Shown here in pieces: positions 26,299 to 36,290 of a DNA stretch of 64,000 bases. How positions within the stretch are numbered: position 1 is the first letter of the stretch; each line of letters starts with the position of its first letter. Under the pieces are notes generated by a model. The model was given only the letters and a program-made list of their open reading frames with translations, had not been told where the DNA came from and ran no database searches. Location: NCBI RefSeq assembly GCF_013248965.1, contig NZ_JABRVQ010000001.1, positions 62,001 through 126,000 of the forward strand. Reading direction: 5' to 3'. The position numbers were made by a program, and so were the translations under genes. The stretch is from Psychrobacter okhotskensis (GTDB lineage: Bacteria > Pseudomonadota > Gammaproteobacteria > Pseudomonadales > Moraxellaceae).

Positions 26299-26333
26299 GA
26301 TAATAAGTAAGTTAGGGCTAAAATGAATGAGCT

Positions 26334-26373
26334 AAAAAAAGCGCCCCGTAGATTGCTCACCGATGCGCTTTTT
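26334..26373. terminator. Probable bidirectional terminator
   Basis: AAAAAAAGCGC and GCGCTTTTT flank a 20-base loop between two convergent genes. The stem is short, so efficiency is uncertain. Confidence 0.5.
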
Positions 26374-26418
26374 ATCAACTTATACAAACCATTTATCAAA
26401 ACGATATTTGGGTTCAGG

Positions 26419-26886
26419 TTAGCTGCGTTTTGATACGGGCTTGTCGAGTCTAACGACTAAACTGTCACAGGGGACGTTTGGCAAAATATTATCTGCTGTG
26501 GCACCGCTGAGCCATGCGACGATACCATGACGCTCATGGCGACCGATGACCAAGAGATCAACGTCATGCTTATGGCAATAGTTGACGATACCTTCGCTAC
26601 TAGAGATGGCGGTGGTTACCTCGGCATTAACTGCAGTTAAGCTATTGCGCTCTAAGAATTGTGCCAATTTGGCTCGTGCCTCTTGGCAGCGCTCATCGTC
26701 AATCTGGTCATATAAGCTTGATGCGGGCACCAACTCATAACCAAAACCGACCATGGTGTCTTTGACAATGTGCAGTACAGATAGCTTAGAACCGGGGCGG
26801 TTATCGACGATCTGTTTGGCTTTTTGTGCCACTGTGTCGGCATCAGATAACAAGTCGGTGACCAGTAAAATATGTTGGTAACTCAT
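26419..26886 (-). CDS. Universal stress protein, UspA family
   Basis: This 155-residue protein has the Usp fold: the opening strand HILLVTDLLSDADTVAQKA, a middle HIVKDT, and the C-terminal LLVIGRHERHG motif followed by GATADNILPNVPCDSLVV. It is a cytoplasmic single-domain member, likely dimeric. The G-2x-G-9x-G(S/T) nucleotide-binding loop is only partly kept, since GRHERHG is followed by SGATADN. A strong Shine-Dalgarno sequence (GAGGAGCACCTC) precedes the start. It stands alone. Confidence 0.93.
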   Translation of the reverse strand: MSYQHILLVTDLLSDADTVAQKAKQIVDNRPGSKLSVLHIVKDTMVGFGYELVPASSLYDQIDDERCQEARAKLAQFLERNSLTAVNAEVTTAISSSEGIVNYCHKHDVDLLVIGRHERHGIVAWLSGATADNILPNVPCDSLVVRLDKPVSKRS

Positions 26887-27184
26887 GAGGTGCTCCTCGT
26901 AGCAAGTAGTCTTAACTATAGCACTACTGATGGCTGCTGTTAAGTAATGTCGGCGTACTTTTAAACGGTTGCGGTGTCGTGCTTCCTAGTTGTAGTATCA
27001 GCACTGTTCTTTCTGCTGTCACTGTCTTGACTTCTCAATCTGCCAACCCCATCTATTAGCGCTAGACCAATTGTTTTCATGACTAGCGTTTGTCACTATA
27101 AAAACCAATACATCACACCTTTTGACCATTCTATTTACCCTGAATTGCAGGGCGCTATTTACCTAATAAGCTATAAGGACAACT

Positions 27185-30100
27185 ATGACTGACACGCCAT
27201 TTACTGTAGATTTAACGCTACATCCAGCGTTTGAGCTGATTGAGCATCGCCACATTGAGGCGCTATCGATGGATGTGCTGATCAGTCAGCATGTTAAGAC
27301 TGGGGCCATGCATTACCATTTGGCACACCCGAGTGATGAAAATGCCTTTTTGGTCGGCTTTCGTACTCAGCCAATGGATTCAAAAGGTGAGGCGCATATT
27401 CTAGAGCACGTGGCTTTATGTGGCTCTGAGAAATTCCCTGTACGTGACCCATTTTTTTCGATGATTAAACGCTCATTAAACACTTTTATGAATGCGATGA
27501 CTGCTGCCGATTGGACAGCCTATCCGTATGCCACGCAAAATAAAAACGACTACTTTAACTTACTTGCCGTTTATCTTGATGCGTCATTTTTCCCTAATAT
27601 TCATCCGCTTGATTTTGCCCAAGAAGGTATTCGTGTTGAATTAGATGAAAATGATAAGCCGCAGTTTAAAGGTATCGTTTTTAATGAGATGAAAGGCGCG
27701 ATGAGCGGCGAGATTGACCAGTTATATCATACGGTCGCCCATCATTTGTTCCCAACGACAACCTATCATTATAATTCGGGCGGCGATCCTGCTGATATTC
27801 CTGACTTGACCCATCATGAGCTGGTTGAATTTCATCAAAGCCATTATCACCCATCAAACAGCGTGATTATGAGCTTTGGTAATATTCCGGTCGCTGAGAC
27901 GCAGGCGAAAATCCATGAAGATGCCTTGATTCAATTTGAAGCCGGCAAAAAACACGTCTCGCGTCCTGAAAAACGCTTGTCTGCACCGATTAGCGCGGTT
28001 GATACTTATACTGCTGATGAAGCCGGTCCTGACCAAACCCATCACGTGGTGGCGTGGTTATTACCATCAATTACTGATCCAAAGCAGCGTTTGGCGTTAC
28101 GTCTATTAGAAGGGGTATTGGTTGAGCATGCTGGTTCGCCATTGCGTGCGTATTTGGACAGCCATCCACTTGGTAAAGCGCCAAGTCCGCTATTGGGACT
28201 CGACGACAGTCATTATGAAATGGTCTTTTATACCGGTCTGCGCGGTTCAAACCCTGAGCATGCTGAGGCGGTAGAGCAGGGTATTATTGATTTGCTTAAA
28301 GAGGTCGCGAGCAAGCCGATTGATGATGAAACCATTGAAACTATCTTGCACCAAATTGAGATAGATCAGCGCCATATCGGCGGTGATAGCATGCCGTATG
28401 GTTTGAATCTTATGTTAGAAGGCTTTAGTACGGCGATTCATGATGGCAACCCTATCGATGTCTGGGAAGTTGATGAGCATTTGCAGTGGCTACGTGAGCA
28501 AGTAAAAGATGCACAGTGGTTACCGAATTTAATTAAGCAGCACTTGTTAGATAATCAACATCGTGTCCGCGTCACTTTGACACCTGACAGCGAAAAAACT
28601 GCCCGTTTGGCAGCAGCCGAGCAAACCCGTCTTGATACGATTGCGATGGATTTGACCGCTGATGATAAAGCTATCTTAAAACAGCAAGCGCTTGATTTGG
28701 CAGCGCGCCAAGCAGCGCCTGATGATTTAAGCTTGTTGCCAAAGGTTGGTTTAGAAGATGTGCCAACGGATATCAGCTTTAAGCAAGGCACGCAAAAACA
28801 AGTGAATTTAAGCGGGCAAGAGAGCACCTTATTTGAATATGAAGCGGGTACCAATGGCTTGTATTATTATCAAGTGATTGTGCCGTTGACCGATGCGATT
28901 GGTAATCAGGATACCAGCGTGCTACCGGTTAATGAAGTGATTAATCATCCATTGTTGCCTATTTACTTAAGCTTATTATCTGAGCTCGGTACCGATTCGC
29001 TAAGCGCTCATGAAATGCAAGCTAAGCAAGCGGCGCATTCATCAGGGGTGACGGCGCGTATCAGTCAGCGTACCAATATCGATGACAGCCAAGCGATTAG
29101 CAGCTACTTTGTTGTGGCAACGCGTGCGCTCAATCGTAAACCTGAAGCGATTGATTTGCTCAAAGAAGTCATGGAGCATAGCGTCTTTAGTGAGCATGAT
29201 CGTATCAAAGAAATCTTGCAGCAGCGTCAAGCAGGTTGGCAATCAAACCTTGCCGGTTCAGGGCATTCGTATGCGATGCAAACTGCCAGTCGCGGCATGA
29301 GTCGCCAAGCGCAGTTAGAGTATGTGCGCAGCGGTCTGCCAGCACTAAACGCGCTAAAAGACTTCTTAGCCCATGCCAGTACTGATGATGCACAGTGGGA
29401 TAAATTGGCAACCAGTTTGATGGATTTACATCAACGTTTAATCAGTTTACCTAAGCACGCCGTTATTATCTGTGAAGCCGAGCAAACCGAACGCTTAAGT
29501 AACTTAATCGTTGATAGCTGGAAAGACAGCCAAGCGCCAAAGATTGCGGAAAAAATCACAAACTCTGATGCGGGTATTGAAGACAATATCCCAAGCGAGT
29601 TTGCCGAGTTGCAACTTGATGCGGCGTTAAATGGCGAGACAGACGCGGTCAAAGCACTAGAAAGTGGTGTGGCGCTCGATGTTGAAGATTTGGCGTGGCT
29701 AGTTCCGACCAACGTCTATCATAATGCTAGCGCATATACCGTGCCAGCAGCCGACCATCCTGATACCGCTGCCTTGATGGTATTAGCGCCTTATCTGCGT
29801 AATGGTTACTTGCATAGTGCCATCCGTGAGCGCGGCGGTGCTTATGGTGGCGGTGCAGGCTACGATGCCAATGCTTGCGCCTTTAAGTTCTTTAGCTACC
29901 GTGATCCGCAGTGTGCTGAGACCTTTGCGCATTTTGATGCCAGTATCGAATGGTTATTAAATGAGCCGCAAACCGATGAGCAGTTGGAAGAAGCCATCTT
30001 AGGCATTATTTCAGGTATGGATAAACCAGGCTCTCCAGCAGGCGAAGCTATCAAAGCTTGTTTTGCTGATTTGCATAATCGCGGTGCAGACTGGCAACGT

Positions 30101-30262
30101 AAAATGCGTGCAGCCATATTGGCCGTGACAGTTGCTGACATACAACGTGTGGCTAAGCAATACCTGCAAGGGCAAAAGCATGTCCGTGCGGTACTAGCAC
30201 CTTATGATAAAGAAGAGCAAGTGAAAGCGCTTGGCTTTAAAGTGTGTAAAATTAAAAGCTAG
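27185..30262 (+). CDS. M16C family zinc metallopeptidase (presequence protease / insulinase-like)
   Basis: This 1025-residue protein consists of four M16 repeats in two halves. The zinc site is the inverted motif HILEH (H71, E74, H75), with the third ligand E168 in FNEMKGAMS, matching the PreP/Cym1 branch. The C-terminal half has the R/Y pair region SAIRERGGAYGGGAGYD near 878-895, which binds substrate. No signal peptide is present, so it acts in the cytoplasm, degrading small peptides. The start ATG 27185 follows TAAGGACAACT. It is monocistronic with a strong terminator at 30310. Confidence 0.95.
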   Translation: MTDTPFTVDLTLHPAFELIEHRHIEALSMDVLISQHVKTGAMHYHLAHPSDENAFLVGFRTQPMDSKGEAHILEHVALCGSEKFPVRDPFFSMIKRSLNTFMNAMTAADWTAYPYATQNKNDYFNLLAVYLDASFFPNIHPLDFAQEGIRVELDENDKPQFKGIVFNEMKGAMSGEIDQLYHTVAHHLFPTTTYHYNSGGDPADIPDLTHHELVEFHQSHYHPSNSVIMSFGNIPVAETQAKIHEDALIQFEAGKKHVSRPEKRLSAPISAVDTYTADEAGPDQTHHVVAWLLPSITDPKQRLALRLLEGVLVEHAGSPLRAYLDSHPLGKAPSPLLGLDDSHYEMVFYTGLRGSNPEHAEAVEQGIIDLLKEVASKPIDDETIETILHQIEIDQRHIGGDSMPYGLNLMLEGFSTAIHDGNPIDVWEVDEHLQWLREQVKDAQWLPNLIKQHLLDNQHRVRVTLTPDSEKTARLAAAEQTRLDTIAMDLTADDKAILKQQALDLAARQAAPDDLSLLPKVGLEDVPTDISFKQGTQKQVNLSGQESTLFEYEAGTNGLYYYQVIVPLTDAIGNQDTSVLPVNEVINHPLLPIYLSLLSELGTDSLSAHEMQAKQAAHSSGVTARISQRTNIDDSQAISSYFVVATRALNRKPEAIDLLKEVMEHSVFSEHDRIKEILQQRQAGWQSNLAGSGHSYAMQTASRGMSRQAQLEYVRSGLPALNALKDFLAHASTDDAQWDKLATSLMDLHQRLISLPKHAVIICEAEQTERLSNLIVDSWKDSQAPKIAEKITNSDAGIEDNIPSEFAELQLDAALNGETDAVKALESGVALDVEDLAWLVPTNVYHNASAYTVPAADHPDTAALMVLAPYLRNGYLHSAIRERGGAYGGGAGYDANACAFKFFSYRDPQCAETFAHFDASIEWLLNEPQTDEQLEEAILGIISGMDKPGSPAGEAIKACFADLHNRGADWQRKMRAAILAVTVADIQRVAKQYLQGQKHVRAVLAPYDKEEQVKALGFKVCKIKS

Positions 30263-30309
30263 TTTTTGACTTATCGTGAAATCAGTCATAGCAAATTATT
30301 GACTGTATA

Positions 30310-30354
30310 AAAAAACCGCCGCCTTCAATATTTATATTGAAAGCGGCGGTTTTT
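30310..30354. terminator. Strong bidirectional terminator between peptidase and NUDIX genes
   Basis: AAAACCGCCGC and GCGGCGGTTTTT arms with an inner TTCAATA/TATTGAA extension form a long hairpin between convergent genes. Confidence 0.92.
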
Positions 30355-30383
30355 ATTGCCGGTAAGTATTTTTAAGAGCTGTA

Positions 30384-30947
30384 TTAATAACGCTTAATGG
30401 CTTGGTCTTTGCCAATCAACTCTTGATGAATGGGAAAGTTCTCATGGTTATCGTATTGCTGACGGTCGGCAAAATAGCTTTTTAAAGTGCGGCGCACGGC
30501 TTCAAAGGCAAGCTTATCCCACGGAATATCTTCTTCGGCGAACAAAGCGCAGTCCAGACTTTCAGAGCCAATACCGTAAGCACCGTCTTTTAACTCGGTG
30601 ATATAGATGCTATAGATTTGCCCGATATCAGGAATATCATATAAACAATATAAGTGCGGATTGGTGACCACCGCTTCTGCCTCTTCAAAGCTCTCACGCG
30701 CAGCACCTTCCGCCATTGTTTCACCATTTTCCATAAAGCCTGCGGGCAGCGTCCATAGACCATACTGCGGCTCAATTGCGCGGCGGCATAGCAGCACACG
30801 TTGCTTATGCACGACCAATGAGCCACAGATGACTTTTGGGTTTTCGTAGTGAATGTAGCCGCAATTCGGGCAGACCAAACGCGGTATATTATCAGTGGCC
30901 GGTATTTTTCGTTCAGCCTCGTGGCCACATTGTAGACAATAGCGCAT
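30384..30947 (-). CDS. NUDIX hydrolase with N-terminal zinc ribbon
   Basis: The 187-residue protein begins with a zinc ribbon, CxxC at residues 4-7 (CLQC) and CPNC at about 26-29. The NUDIX box GFMENGETMAEGAARESFEEA spans about 71-91 with the catalytic RExxEE core; the usual final glycine is Ala. The ribbon plus NUDIX layout is like the NudC/NADH-pyrophosphatase-related group but shorter, and many such proteins act on ADP-ribose or other nucleoside diphosphates. The substrate is unknown. It converges with the M16 gene, and its upstream region (30948-31466) holds a half copy of the 173-bp element. Confidence 0.92.
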   Translation of the reverse strand: MRYCLQCGHEAERKIPATDNIPRLVCPNCGYIHYENPKVICGSLVVHKQRVLLCRRAIEPQYGLWTLPAGFMENGETMAEGAARESFEEAEAVVTNPHLYCLYDIPDIGQIYSIYITELKDGAYGIGSESLDCALFAEEDIPWDKLAFEAVRRTLKSYFADRQQYDNHENFPIHQELIGKDQAIKRY

Positions 30948-31295
30948 ATAAACTGCCTTGTTATTATGATGAGAAAGGATGGGGGTGTAATGTAATTGCT
31001 AGCATTCAGTTCGTTTGTATCGATATCATGGTGGATTGATTATACTCAAGGTTAAGCGTCATTCCACAAGAGTGCTATAAATAATCGTTATTACCTTAAG
31101 ATAGCACACATTTTCGTGGCACAGAATGATGATAACAGTAACGCATCATTTCACTTGTAGTGACATTGCATAATTCTATTAACCAAACGGCCTCAAGCAA
31201 TTCTGATGATACAAATAAGCAGTCACATAAATAGCATGCAGTTGACAGGCGATTGCGCTAATCTAGATTCAGAGATTATTTTAGGTTTTTAGTTA

Positions 31296-31369
31296 GGGCG
31301 TGTCCTCAATTCAAGCGATTGTACCTAAATGGGCTAAAAATGGCTAAATTTTGCTAAACATCGTCAAAT
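31296..31369 (+). mobile_element. Half copy (left end) of the 173-bp MITE-like element
   Basis: Positions 31296-31369 match the left half of the complete element at 41669-41841 with few substitutions, starting GGGCGTGTCCTCAATTCAAG and ending at CATCGTCAAAT. The right half and its inverted end are absent, so this copy is truncated. The rest of the 519-base gap shows no other feature that I recognise. Confidence 0.8.
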
Positions 31370-31466
31370 ATAGTCAGTGAGAAGTAATATCGATATCAGC
31401 AGTACCGTAGCGATTTTAGGATATGGTGACAAGGCTTTATACCGATAAAAATACAAGGCAATTATA

Positions 31467-32219
31467 ATGGCAACCCCCAAGCAGTCTGCACCTTTTAGTG
31501 AATTGTCAGTCGCTGTACCCACTTTTATTCGTCATCCGACGCTGAGACAGTTGGCAGAACGGGTGCAGCATGAAACCTTAAACGCGGTGACCAGTCCAGC
31601 GATGTACAACTCTCAAAATACCTCGCGCAGTGCTCGTATCTTAGACAGCCTGTATCAGACACCGATAGCTGATGCCTCAGTCTTGGTTGCTATCACTCAT
31701 GAGCGTCATCCTAAGCTGCTCTTGACGCGCCGTGCAGCTCATATGAACAGTCACGCTGGCGAAGTATCCTGTGCTGGTGGCAAGTATGAAATAGGCGATG
31801 GCAATAACGTCATCACCGCGCTGCGTGAAGCTTGCGAGGAGACGGCGCTACCACCAAACAAAGTCCAGCTGCTCGGTCAACTGCCTATCCAAACTTCCAA
31901 AAGTGGTATGAGTGTTCGTCCTATTGTGGCGCTCATTGCGCCGGGTCTGGTATTGGTGCCTGAAATGGGCGAGATATCGCGCATTTTTTGGGCAGATTTT
32001 GAAGCGCTGCTCACACAGCCGACAGTAGAGTATGCGATAGAGTATACGATGCAAGAGGAGACTGCGACCATCCTTACGCCCAGCTGGCAAGTGGATGGTG
32101 AGACGGTTTGGGGGTTGACAGGACGCGTCATCGCCAGTTTGTTAGAAACGGGGTTTGATCGACAATTGGAATGGTACTACCGTATCCAAAATGAACAAGC
32201 GCAAAACGTAAGGCAGTAA
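31467..32219 (+). CDS. NUDIX CoA pyrophosphatase family (NudL/YeaB-like)
   Basis: The protein has 250 residues. The region LLTRRAAHMNSHAGEVSCAGG followed by ALREACEETAL carries the CoA-pyrophosphatase signature: the extra SHAGE-xx-(F/C)xGG motif just before the REACEE NUDIX core. Such enzymes cleave coenzyme A to phosphopantetheine and ADP, tuning CoA pools. In this copy the usual FPGG is CAGG (Phe-Pro replaced by Cys-Ala), which is mildly unusual. Residues 1-60 form an N-terminal extension. Note that coaBC, another CoA gene, is in the window but far away and not linked. Confidence 0.88.
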   Translation: MATPKQSAPFSELSVAVPTFIRHPTLRQLAERVQHETLNAVTSPAMYNSQNTSRSARILDSLYQTPIADASVLVAITHERHPKLLLTRRAAHMNSHAGEVSCAGGKYEIGDGNNVITALREACEETALPPNKVQLLGQLPIQTSKSGMSVRPIVALIAPGLVLVPEMGEISRIFWADFEALLTQPTVEYAIEYTMQEETATILTPSWQVDGETVWGLTGRVIASLLETGFDRQLEWYYRIQNEQAQNVRQ

Positions 32220-32329
32220 GAATGAGCGGCTGATAACTTCTCACCCAAAACCATGAGTAAACCTATCCGTTATAGATTGATTATAATGAGTGTCGAGGCG
32301 ATTGATAATGCTTTCACCTATTCTAATGA

Positions 32330-33688
32330 CTACTTATAATAGTCATCGTTTTTCTTAAGCCACCAATTCATATTGTCTTGGCGTTTGGCACGGAAGGCTT
32401 CTAACTTATGCGCTACGGCTTGATTGTGCTGTCTGGCAGTGTCAAGAGCAAAGAGAATCGGCACCGAAGATAAGACGCCAAAGCGTATCTTTGATTTGGG
32501 CAAATCTAAGCCATCACCGATATCATCGCCGACTAGAGTGCGAGTCACGCTGGCATTGACCATCTCGACGAAGCGCCCGCGACGATTGTCTTCACCCATC
32601 AGCTGACGAGGCAAATCGTGCAAGGCTTTTGCTAGTGGTTGTCCCATCTTAAAGTCAAGCTGTTGAATGGATAAATAGGTATATAACCACTCCCAGCACG
32701 CTGCTTCATCTGTTGGCAAGCGCTCTAAATCCACCCCCATCCAGTAACTCGCAAGATTCCATAAATGTAAAATACCTTCCGCCTCCTCGGGACTGATGCG
32801 TGCGCCCAGTAGTCGTAGGCCGCGCATTATCAACAACGAAAACTGCAAATGGGTGGCGATCATATCGGTCTGGTTGATGGGCAGACCCCAATAAATCGTA
32901 TTCCAGCTGCCATCGGGGTTATGATGCTGATCGGCACTCGGTATGACGCCCTTAGCAGCATTGCCTTTACCTTTTAATAAATTCTGCCGTACCAATGTAT
33001 GAATTTGCCGCACCTGAATAGATTGCCGCCAGCCTTCAGAGCCAATCGCTAGTACTTGGTCGATAGGCTTGCGGCCGTTAGCTATGTGCGCAGTGACTTG
33101 TGGATGTTCAGAGACGGCTAAGATATAAGCATAGGTACGCATCAAACGCGGCAGCGCATCGTGCATCAAAGCGCCGGTCTGAATGAGTGGCAAGGAGAGG
33201 GCAGGGATGCTATAGCCTGCCATCAGCGCGACGTTGCGTAATAGCCAAATCAGCATCAATGGATAACGGCGATAGGCGACTGCCCCAATGTGCGCAAGCT
33301 TGGGATCGAACCAAGCAGGATGGCCACTGAATTGCTCAGTTAAGGCGTTAAACGCAGGGTTATCTATCAGATTGGTATCAAATTTTGCACTGCGATCATT
33401 AATAATGAATTGCTGTAAAGGTTTGGCAAAACGAATGCCATCAGCGGCTAAAGTATCTGCCAACGGATCGCCAATATCGTAGCCTGCCACTATCTCGTCT
33501 AATAAATCTTGCGAGATTACAAAGTCCTTTGGTAATAAATAACGCTTGATGCGCTTTAAAACCTGTAAGTCGCTATGATCGTCGATAGCAGTAGTACGAC
33601 CATGGCGCTGATAAGAAGATGCCGACTGACGATGGGTGTCTGAATTCAAACCATTGTACTTTTTGTCCATATTTGTTTCTACACCCAT
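32330..33688 (-). CDS. Oxygenase MpaB-like (DUF2236) family protein
   Basis: This 452-residue protein has the DUF2236/MpaB fold: FDPKLAHIGAVAYRRYPLML, LPRLMRTYAYILAV, a central conserved QTDMIATHLQFSLLIMRG, and EEAEGILHLWNLASYWMG near 300-320. The family covers heme or metal-dependent oxygenases, including mycophenolate and latex-clearing types, whose bacterial members mostly have unknown substrates. The first 40 residues are charged and probably not part of the fold. Two starts are possible (33688 and the ATG six codons later, MDKKYN); neither has a clear advantage. It lies just downstream of nhaA on the same strand, 54 bases away. Confidence 0.85.
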   Translation of the reverse strand: MGVETNMDKKYNGLNSDTHRQSASSYQRHGRTTAIDDHSDLQVLKRIKRYLLPKDFVISQDLLDEIVAGYDIGDPLADTLAADGIRFAKPLQQFIINDRSAKFDTNLIDNPAFNALTEQFSGHPAWFDPKLAHIGAVAYRRYPLMLIWLLRNVALMAGYSIPALSLPLIQTGALMHDALPRLMRTYAYILAVSEHPQVTAHIANGRKPIDQVLAIGSEGWRQSIQVRQIHTLVRQNLLKGKGNAAKGVIPSADQHHNPDGSWNTIYWGLPINQTDMIATHLQFSLLIMRGLRLLGARISPEEAEGILHLWNLASYWMGVDLERLPTDEAACWEWLYTYLSIQQLDFKMGQPLAKALHDLPRQLMGEDNRRGRFVEMVNASVTRTLVGDDIGDGLDLPKSKIRFGVLSSVPILFALDTARQHNQAVAHKLEAFRAKRQDNMNWWLKKNDDYYK

Positions 33689-33742
33689 CCTCTATCGCTT
33701 GCGTCTGTTACTTATCGATTCCCTTATTGCCCGTCAATCGTA

Positions 33743-34942
33743 TTAATGACGGGTCAAATCTACCGAAGTGCTGTTGATGTCTTCTTTTAGCGTTGCTTTG
33801 AGCATCATGTAACCGGCGATACCAGAAACAATTGACCCCATGATAATACCTAAGCGATCGTCAAATAATGGTGTCGCGCCGCCAAAGGCCAGACCACCGA
33901 TAAACAAACTCATGGTAAAGCCAACGCCGCAAAGCAACGAAGCACCATAAATTTGCTTATAATTCATGCCCTTTGGCATGGTTGAGATACCGAGCTTGAA
34001 GATCAACCAGCACATCGCCATGATACCCAATTGCTTACCAATAAATAGACCGGCGGCAATCCCCAGCGGTACAGAGTGAAACAGCTCTGCAAACCCTGCG
34101 CCTTTGAGCGAGATGCCTGAGTTGGCAAAGGCAAATAGTGGCAAGATACCAAAAGCCACGGTGTTGTGTAGGTCGTGCTCAAGCTCTTCTAGCGGCGAGT
34201 GCTCAGGGTCAGTGCGATCAAACATAGGAATAAATAACGCCAACACCACGCCCGCTAATGTCGCATGGATACCCGACTTGAGGACGGCTATCCACATGAT
34301 GACGCCGATGAGTAGGTAGGGGGTGATACTGGTCACGTTGCGCCGGTTTAGCAAATACAAAAATGGCAAGCATAGCCCTGCAAAGGCCAATGACTCAAGG
34401 GATAGTTCGCTGGTATAAAACAAGGCAATGATCAAAATCGCGCCGATATCATCAAAAATAGCAATCGATACCAAAAATACTTTTAATGAGTTTGGGACGC
34501 GATTGCCCAAAAGACTTAAGATGCCGAGGGCAAAAGCGATATCTGTGGCGGCAGGAATGGCCCAACCTTTCCAAAACTCAGGCTCATTATAGTTAAAAAG
34601 CAAGTAGACAATAGCAGGCATAATCATGCCGCCCAATGCCGCGCCAGCTGGTAAGATAATTTGTTTGACGTTCGAGAGCTCGCCGATGAGTACTTCACGC
34701 TTGAGCTCAAGACCGACTAAGAAAAAGAACACTGCCATCAGACCATCGTTGATCCAATGATGGGCGTCTTTTGCAATCTCAAAGCTGCCGATTTGAATGG
34801 CAACGGGCGCGTGGATAAAAGACTCATACCAAGTGCTTAGAGGGGAGTTGGCAATGATCATTGCCGCGATAGCTGCCAGCGCTAAGACAATGCCGCCTGC
34901 TGCCTCAAATTCAAAAAATGCCTTAATCCTTCGTATTGCCAT
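33743..34942 (-). CDS. nhaA: Na+/H+ antiporter NhaA
   Basis: This antiporter exchanges internal Na+ for external H+ at the inner membrane. The protein has 12 membrane helices, and the two essential aspartates appear in [19 protein letters not shown] and the following [35 protein letters not shown] is the classic N-terminal helix IV region. The open frame extends to 34966, but ATG 34942 has GAGGATAAT before it and gives the standard N-terminus MAIRRIKAF, so it is used. The 399-residue length fits the family. The upstream region is long (499 bases). Confidence 0.97.
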   Translation of the reverse strand: MAIRRIKAFFEFEAAGGIVLALAAIAAMIIANSPLSTWYESFIHAPVAIQIGSFEIAKDAHHWINDGLMAVFFFLVGLELKREVLIGELSNVKQIILPAGAALGGMIMPAIVYLLFNYNEPEFWKGWAIPAATDIAFALGILSLLGNRVPNSLKVFLVSIAIFDDIGAILIIALFYTSELSLESLAFAGLCLPFLYLLNRRNVTSITPYLLIGVIMWIAVLKSGIHATLAGVVLALFIPMFDRTDPEHSPLEELEHDLHNTVAFGILPLFAFANSGISLKGAGFAELFHSVPLGIAAGLFIGKQLGIMAMCWLIFKLGISTMPKGMNYKQIYGASLLCGVGFTMSLFIGGLAFGGATPLFDDRLGIIMGSIVSGIAGYMMLKATLKEDINSTSVDLTRH

Positions 34943-35266
34943 ATTATCCTCATTTCCTAAATACAAATTACTAAAAACGAATTGCCAAACAATTCAATAA
35001 CCTCAAATATCGATGCGGCCGCTTAGCGCGCCATACAAACAGACAGCAACAGTTTCTCATACTCTGATTCATATAGACAACAAAATACGTCAACCCAAAG
35101 TCATAAGCACGTCTTGCTATATCCACAATAGCGATATTATAACGATGATAACACTGGTAAATATAGTGATAAGTCGTTACTGACTATCCAGCGCGCGTCA
35201 CTATCTTTAGCCTATCTAGATGACTATCGATTGAATCGAGGGCAGGCCTTAGACAAATCTAGCAGA

Positions 35267-35302
35267 CTTTTTTACGTTTTTGGCTTTTTTTTACGTTTTT
35301 AT
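35267..35302. repeat. Tandem T-rich repeat
   Basis: Two copies of TTTTTTACGTTTTT are separated by a short spacer with GGC. It lies in the 499-base gap 34943-35441 between nhaA and the TauE gene. Other parts of that gap, apart from the hairpin at 35391, hold nothing I recognise. Confidence 0.6.
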
Positions 35303-35390
35303 CTTTATAATGAGCGTCACTCTACAGTGCCACTTATGGGTATAAATGTGTCAGCAGGTCAGTGTATCCGCTGATAGATAACGGTACAGG

Positions 35391-35417
35391 CAGCCTCAAT
35401 ATCGAGGCTGATTTTTC
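35391..35417 (+). promoter_or_regulatory. Terminator-like hairpin just upstream of the TauE/SafE gene
   Basis: CAGCCTC (35391-35397) pairs with GAGGCTG (35404-35410) around ATATC-type loop bases, followed by ATTTTTCTT. It ends 25 bases before the start at 35442. As no gene ends upstream on the plus strand, it may attenuate transcription of the following gene; this is inference. Confidence 0.5.
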
Positions 35418-35441
35418 TTATCAATTTTGCAGGTCAGCGTC

Positions 35442-36197
35442 ATGGACTTATCCCTCTCTATCGAGATTATTTTAATGCTGGCGGCGGTTGCGGCGCTGGC
35501 AGGTTTTATCGATGCTATCGCAGGTGGCGGTGGCTTATTGACTATCCCAGCCATGCTACTGGCGAATATTCCGCCAGTGCTCACGCTAGGTACCAATAAG
35601 CTACAAGCGGCTTCAGGCGCATTGGCTGCGTCCATCACCATGATTAGAAAAGGGGTCGTCAAGCCTCAACGTATCAAAGTCGCCATTATTGCGGCTTTTA
35701 TCGGTTCGGTTATTGGGACTATCGCCGTACAGATGTCACCGCCTGACTTGCTCGAAAAGCTCATTCCTTTCTTAATTGCCGCGATCGGTATCTATACCTT
35801 GTTTGCACCTAGGCTTGGCGAAGTAGAAGCGGCACCGCGCATCTCAGAAGGCAAATGGCAAAAAGTCGTTGCACCCTTAATTGGTTTTTACGATGGTTAT
35901 ATCGGTCCGGGTACGGGGATGTTTTTTGCTTTAGGAAATGTGGCGCTGCGTGGTCGTCAAATTATTGAAGCAACGGGCGCGGCAAAGGTGCTAAATTTAT
36001 CTACCAATATTGGCTCGCTTATTTTCTTTATCTTGGGCGGCAATGTCTTGTGGAAAGTAGGGCTGGCAATGATGGTTGGGCAGACGATTGGCGCTTATTT
36101 TGGCTCGCATATGGTCGTTAAAGGCGGCAGTAAGCTGATTCGTCCAATGATTGTGTTGGTCTGCTTAGCCATGGTAACCAAATACGTACTTGGCTAG
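35442..36197 (+). CDS. TauE/SafE family sulfite/organosulfonate exporter
   Basis: The 251-residue membrane protein has the two internal TauE/SafE repeats: GFIDAIAGGGGLLTIPAMLL near 25-45 with LGTNKLQAASGALAA, and GFYDGYIGPGTGMFF near 150-165. About eight membrane helices are predicted. The family exports sulfite, sulfoacetate or related anions. The open frame begins at an upstream TTG, but ATG 35442 is preferred. It is the first of two TauE/SafE members in this window; the second, at 44247, is not closely similar. Its leader contains a terminator-like hairpin. Confidence 0.9.
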   Translation: MDLSLSIEIILMLAAVAALAGFIDAIAGGGGLLTIPAMLLANIPPVLTLGTNKLQAASGALAASITMIRKGVVKPQRIKVAIIAAFIGSVIGTIAVQMSPPDLLEKLIPFLIAAIGIYTLFAPRLGEVEAAPRISEGKWQKVVAPLIGFYDGYIGPGTGMFFALGNVALRGRQIIEATGAAKVLNLSTNIGSLIFFILGGNVLWKVGLAMMVGQTIGAYFGSHMVVKGGSKLIRPMIVLVCLAMVTKYVLG

Positions 36198-36230
36198 TTT
36201 CCTTGATGTAAACATGCTTTAGACTATACC

Positions 36231-36266
36231 AAAAAAAACCTCAGCCAATTTGACTGAGGTTTTTTA
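36231..36266. terminator. Terminator after the TauE/SafE gene
   Basis: AAACCTCAG pairs with CTGAGGTTT across a 9-base loop and is followed by a T-run; A-rich on the other side, so it can also stop minus-strand transcripts. Confidence 0.85.
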
Positions 36267-36290
36267 TTTGAATAAGCATTCAAATTTTAT

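Noticed and set aside
35340-35441. Known riboswitch before the TauE gene
   Set aside because: I could not match the leader to a riboswitch class I know; only a simple terminator-like hairpin is supportable.
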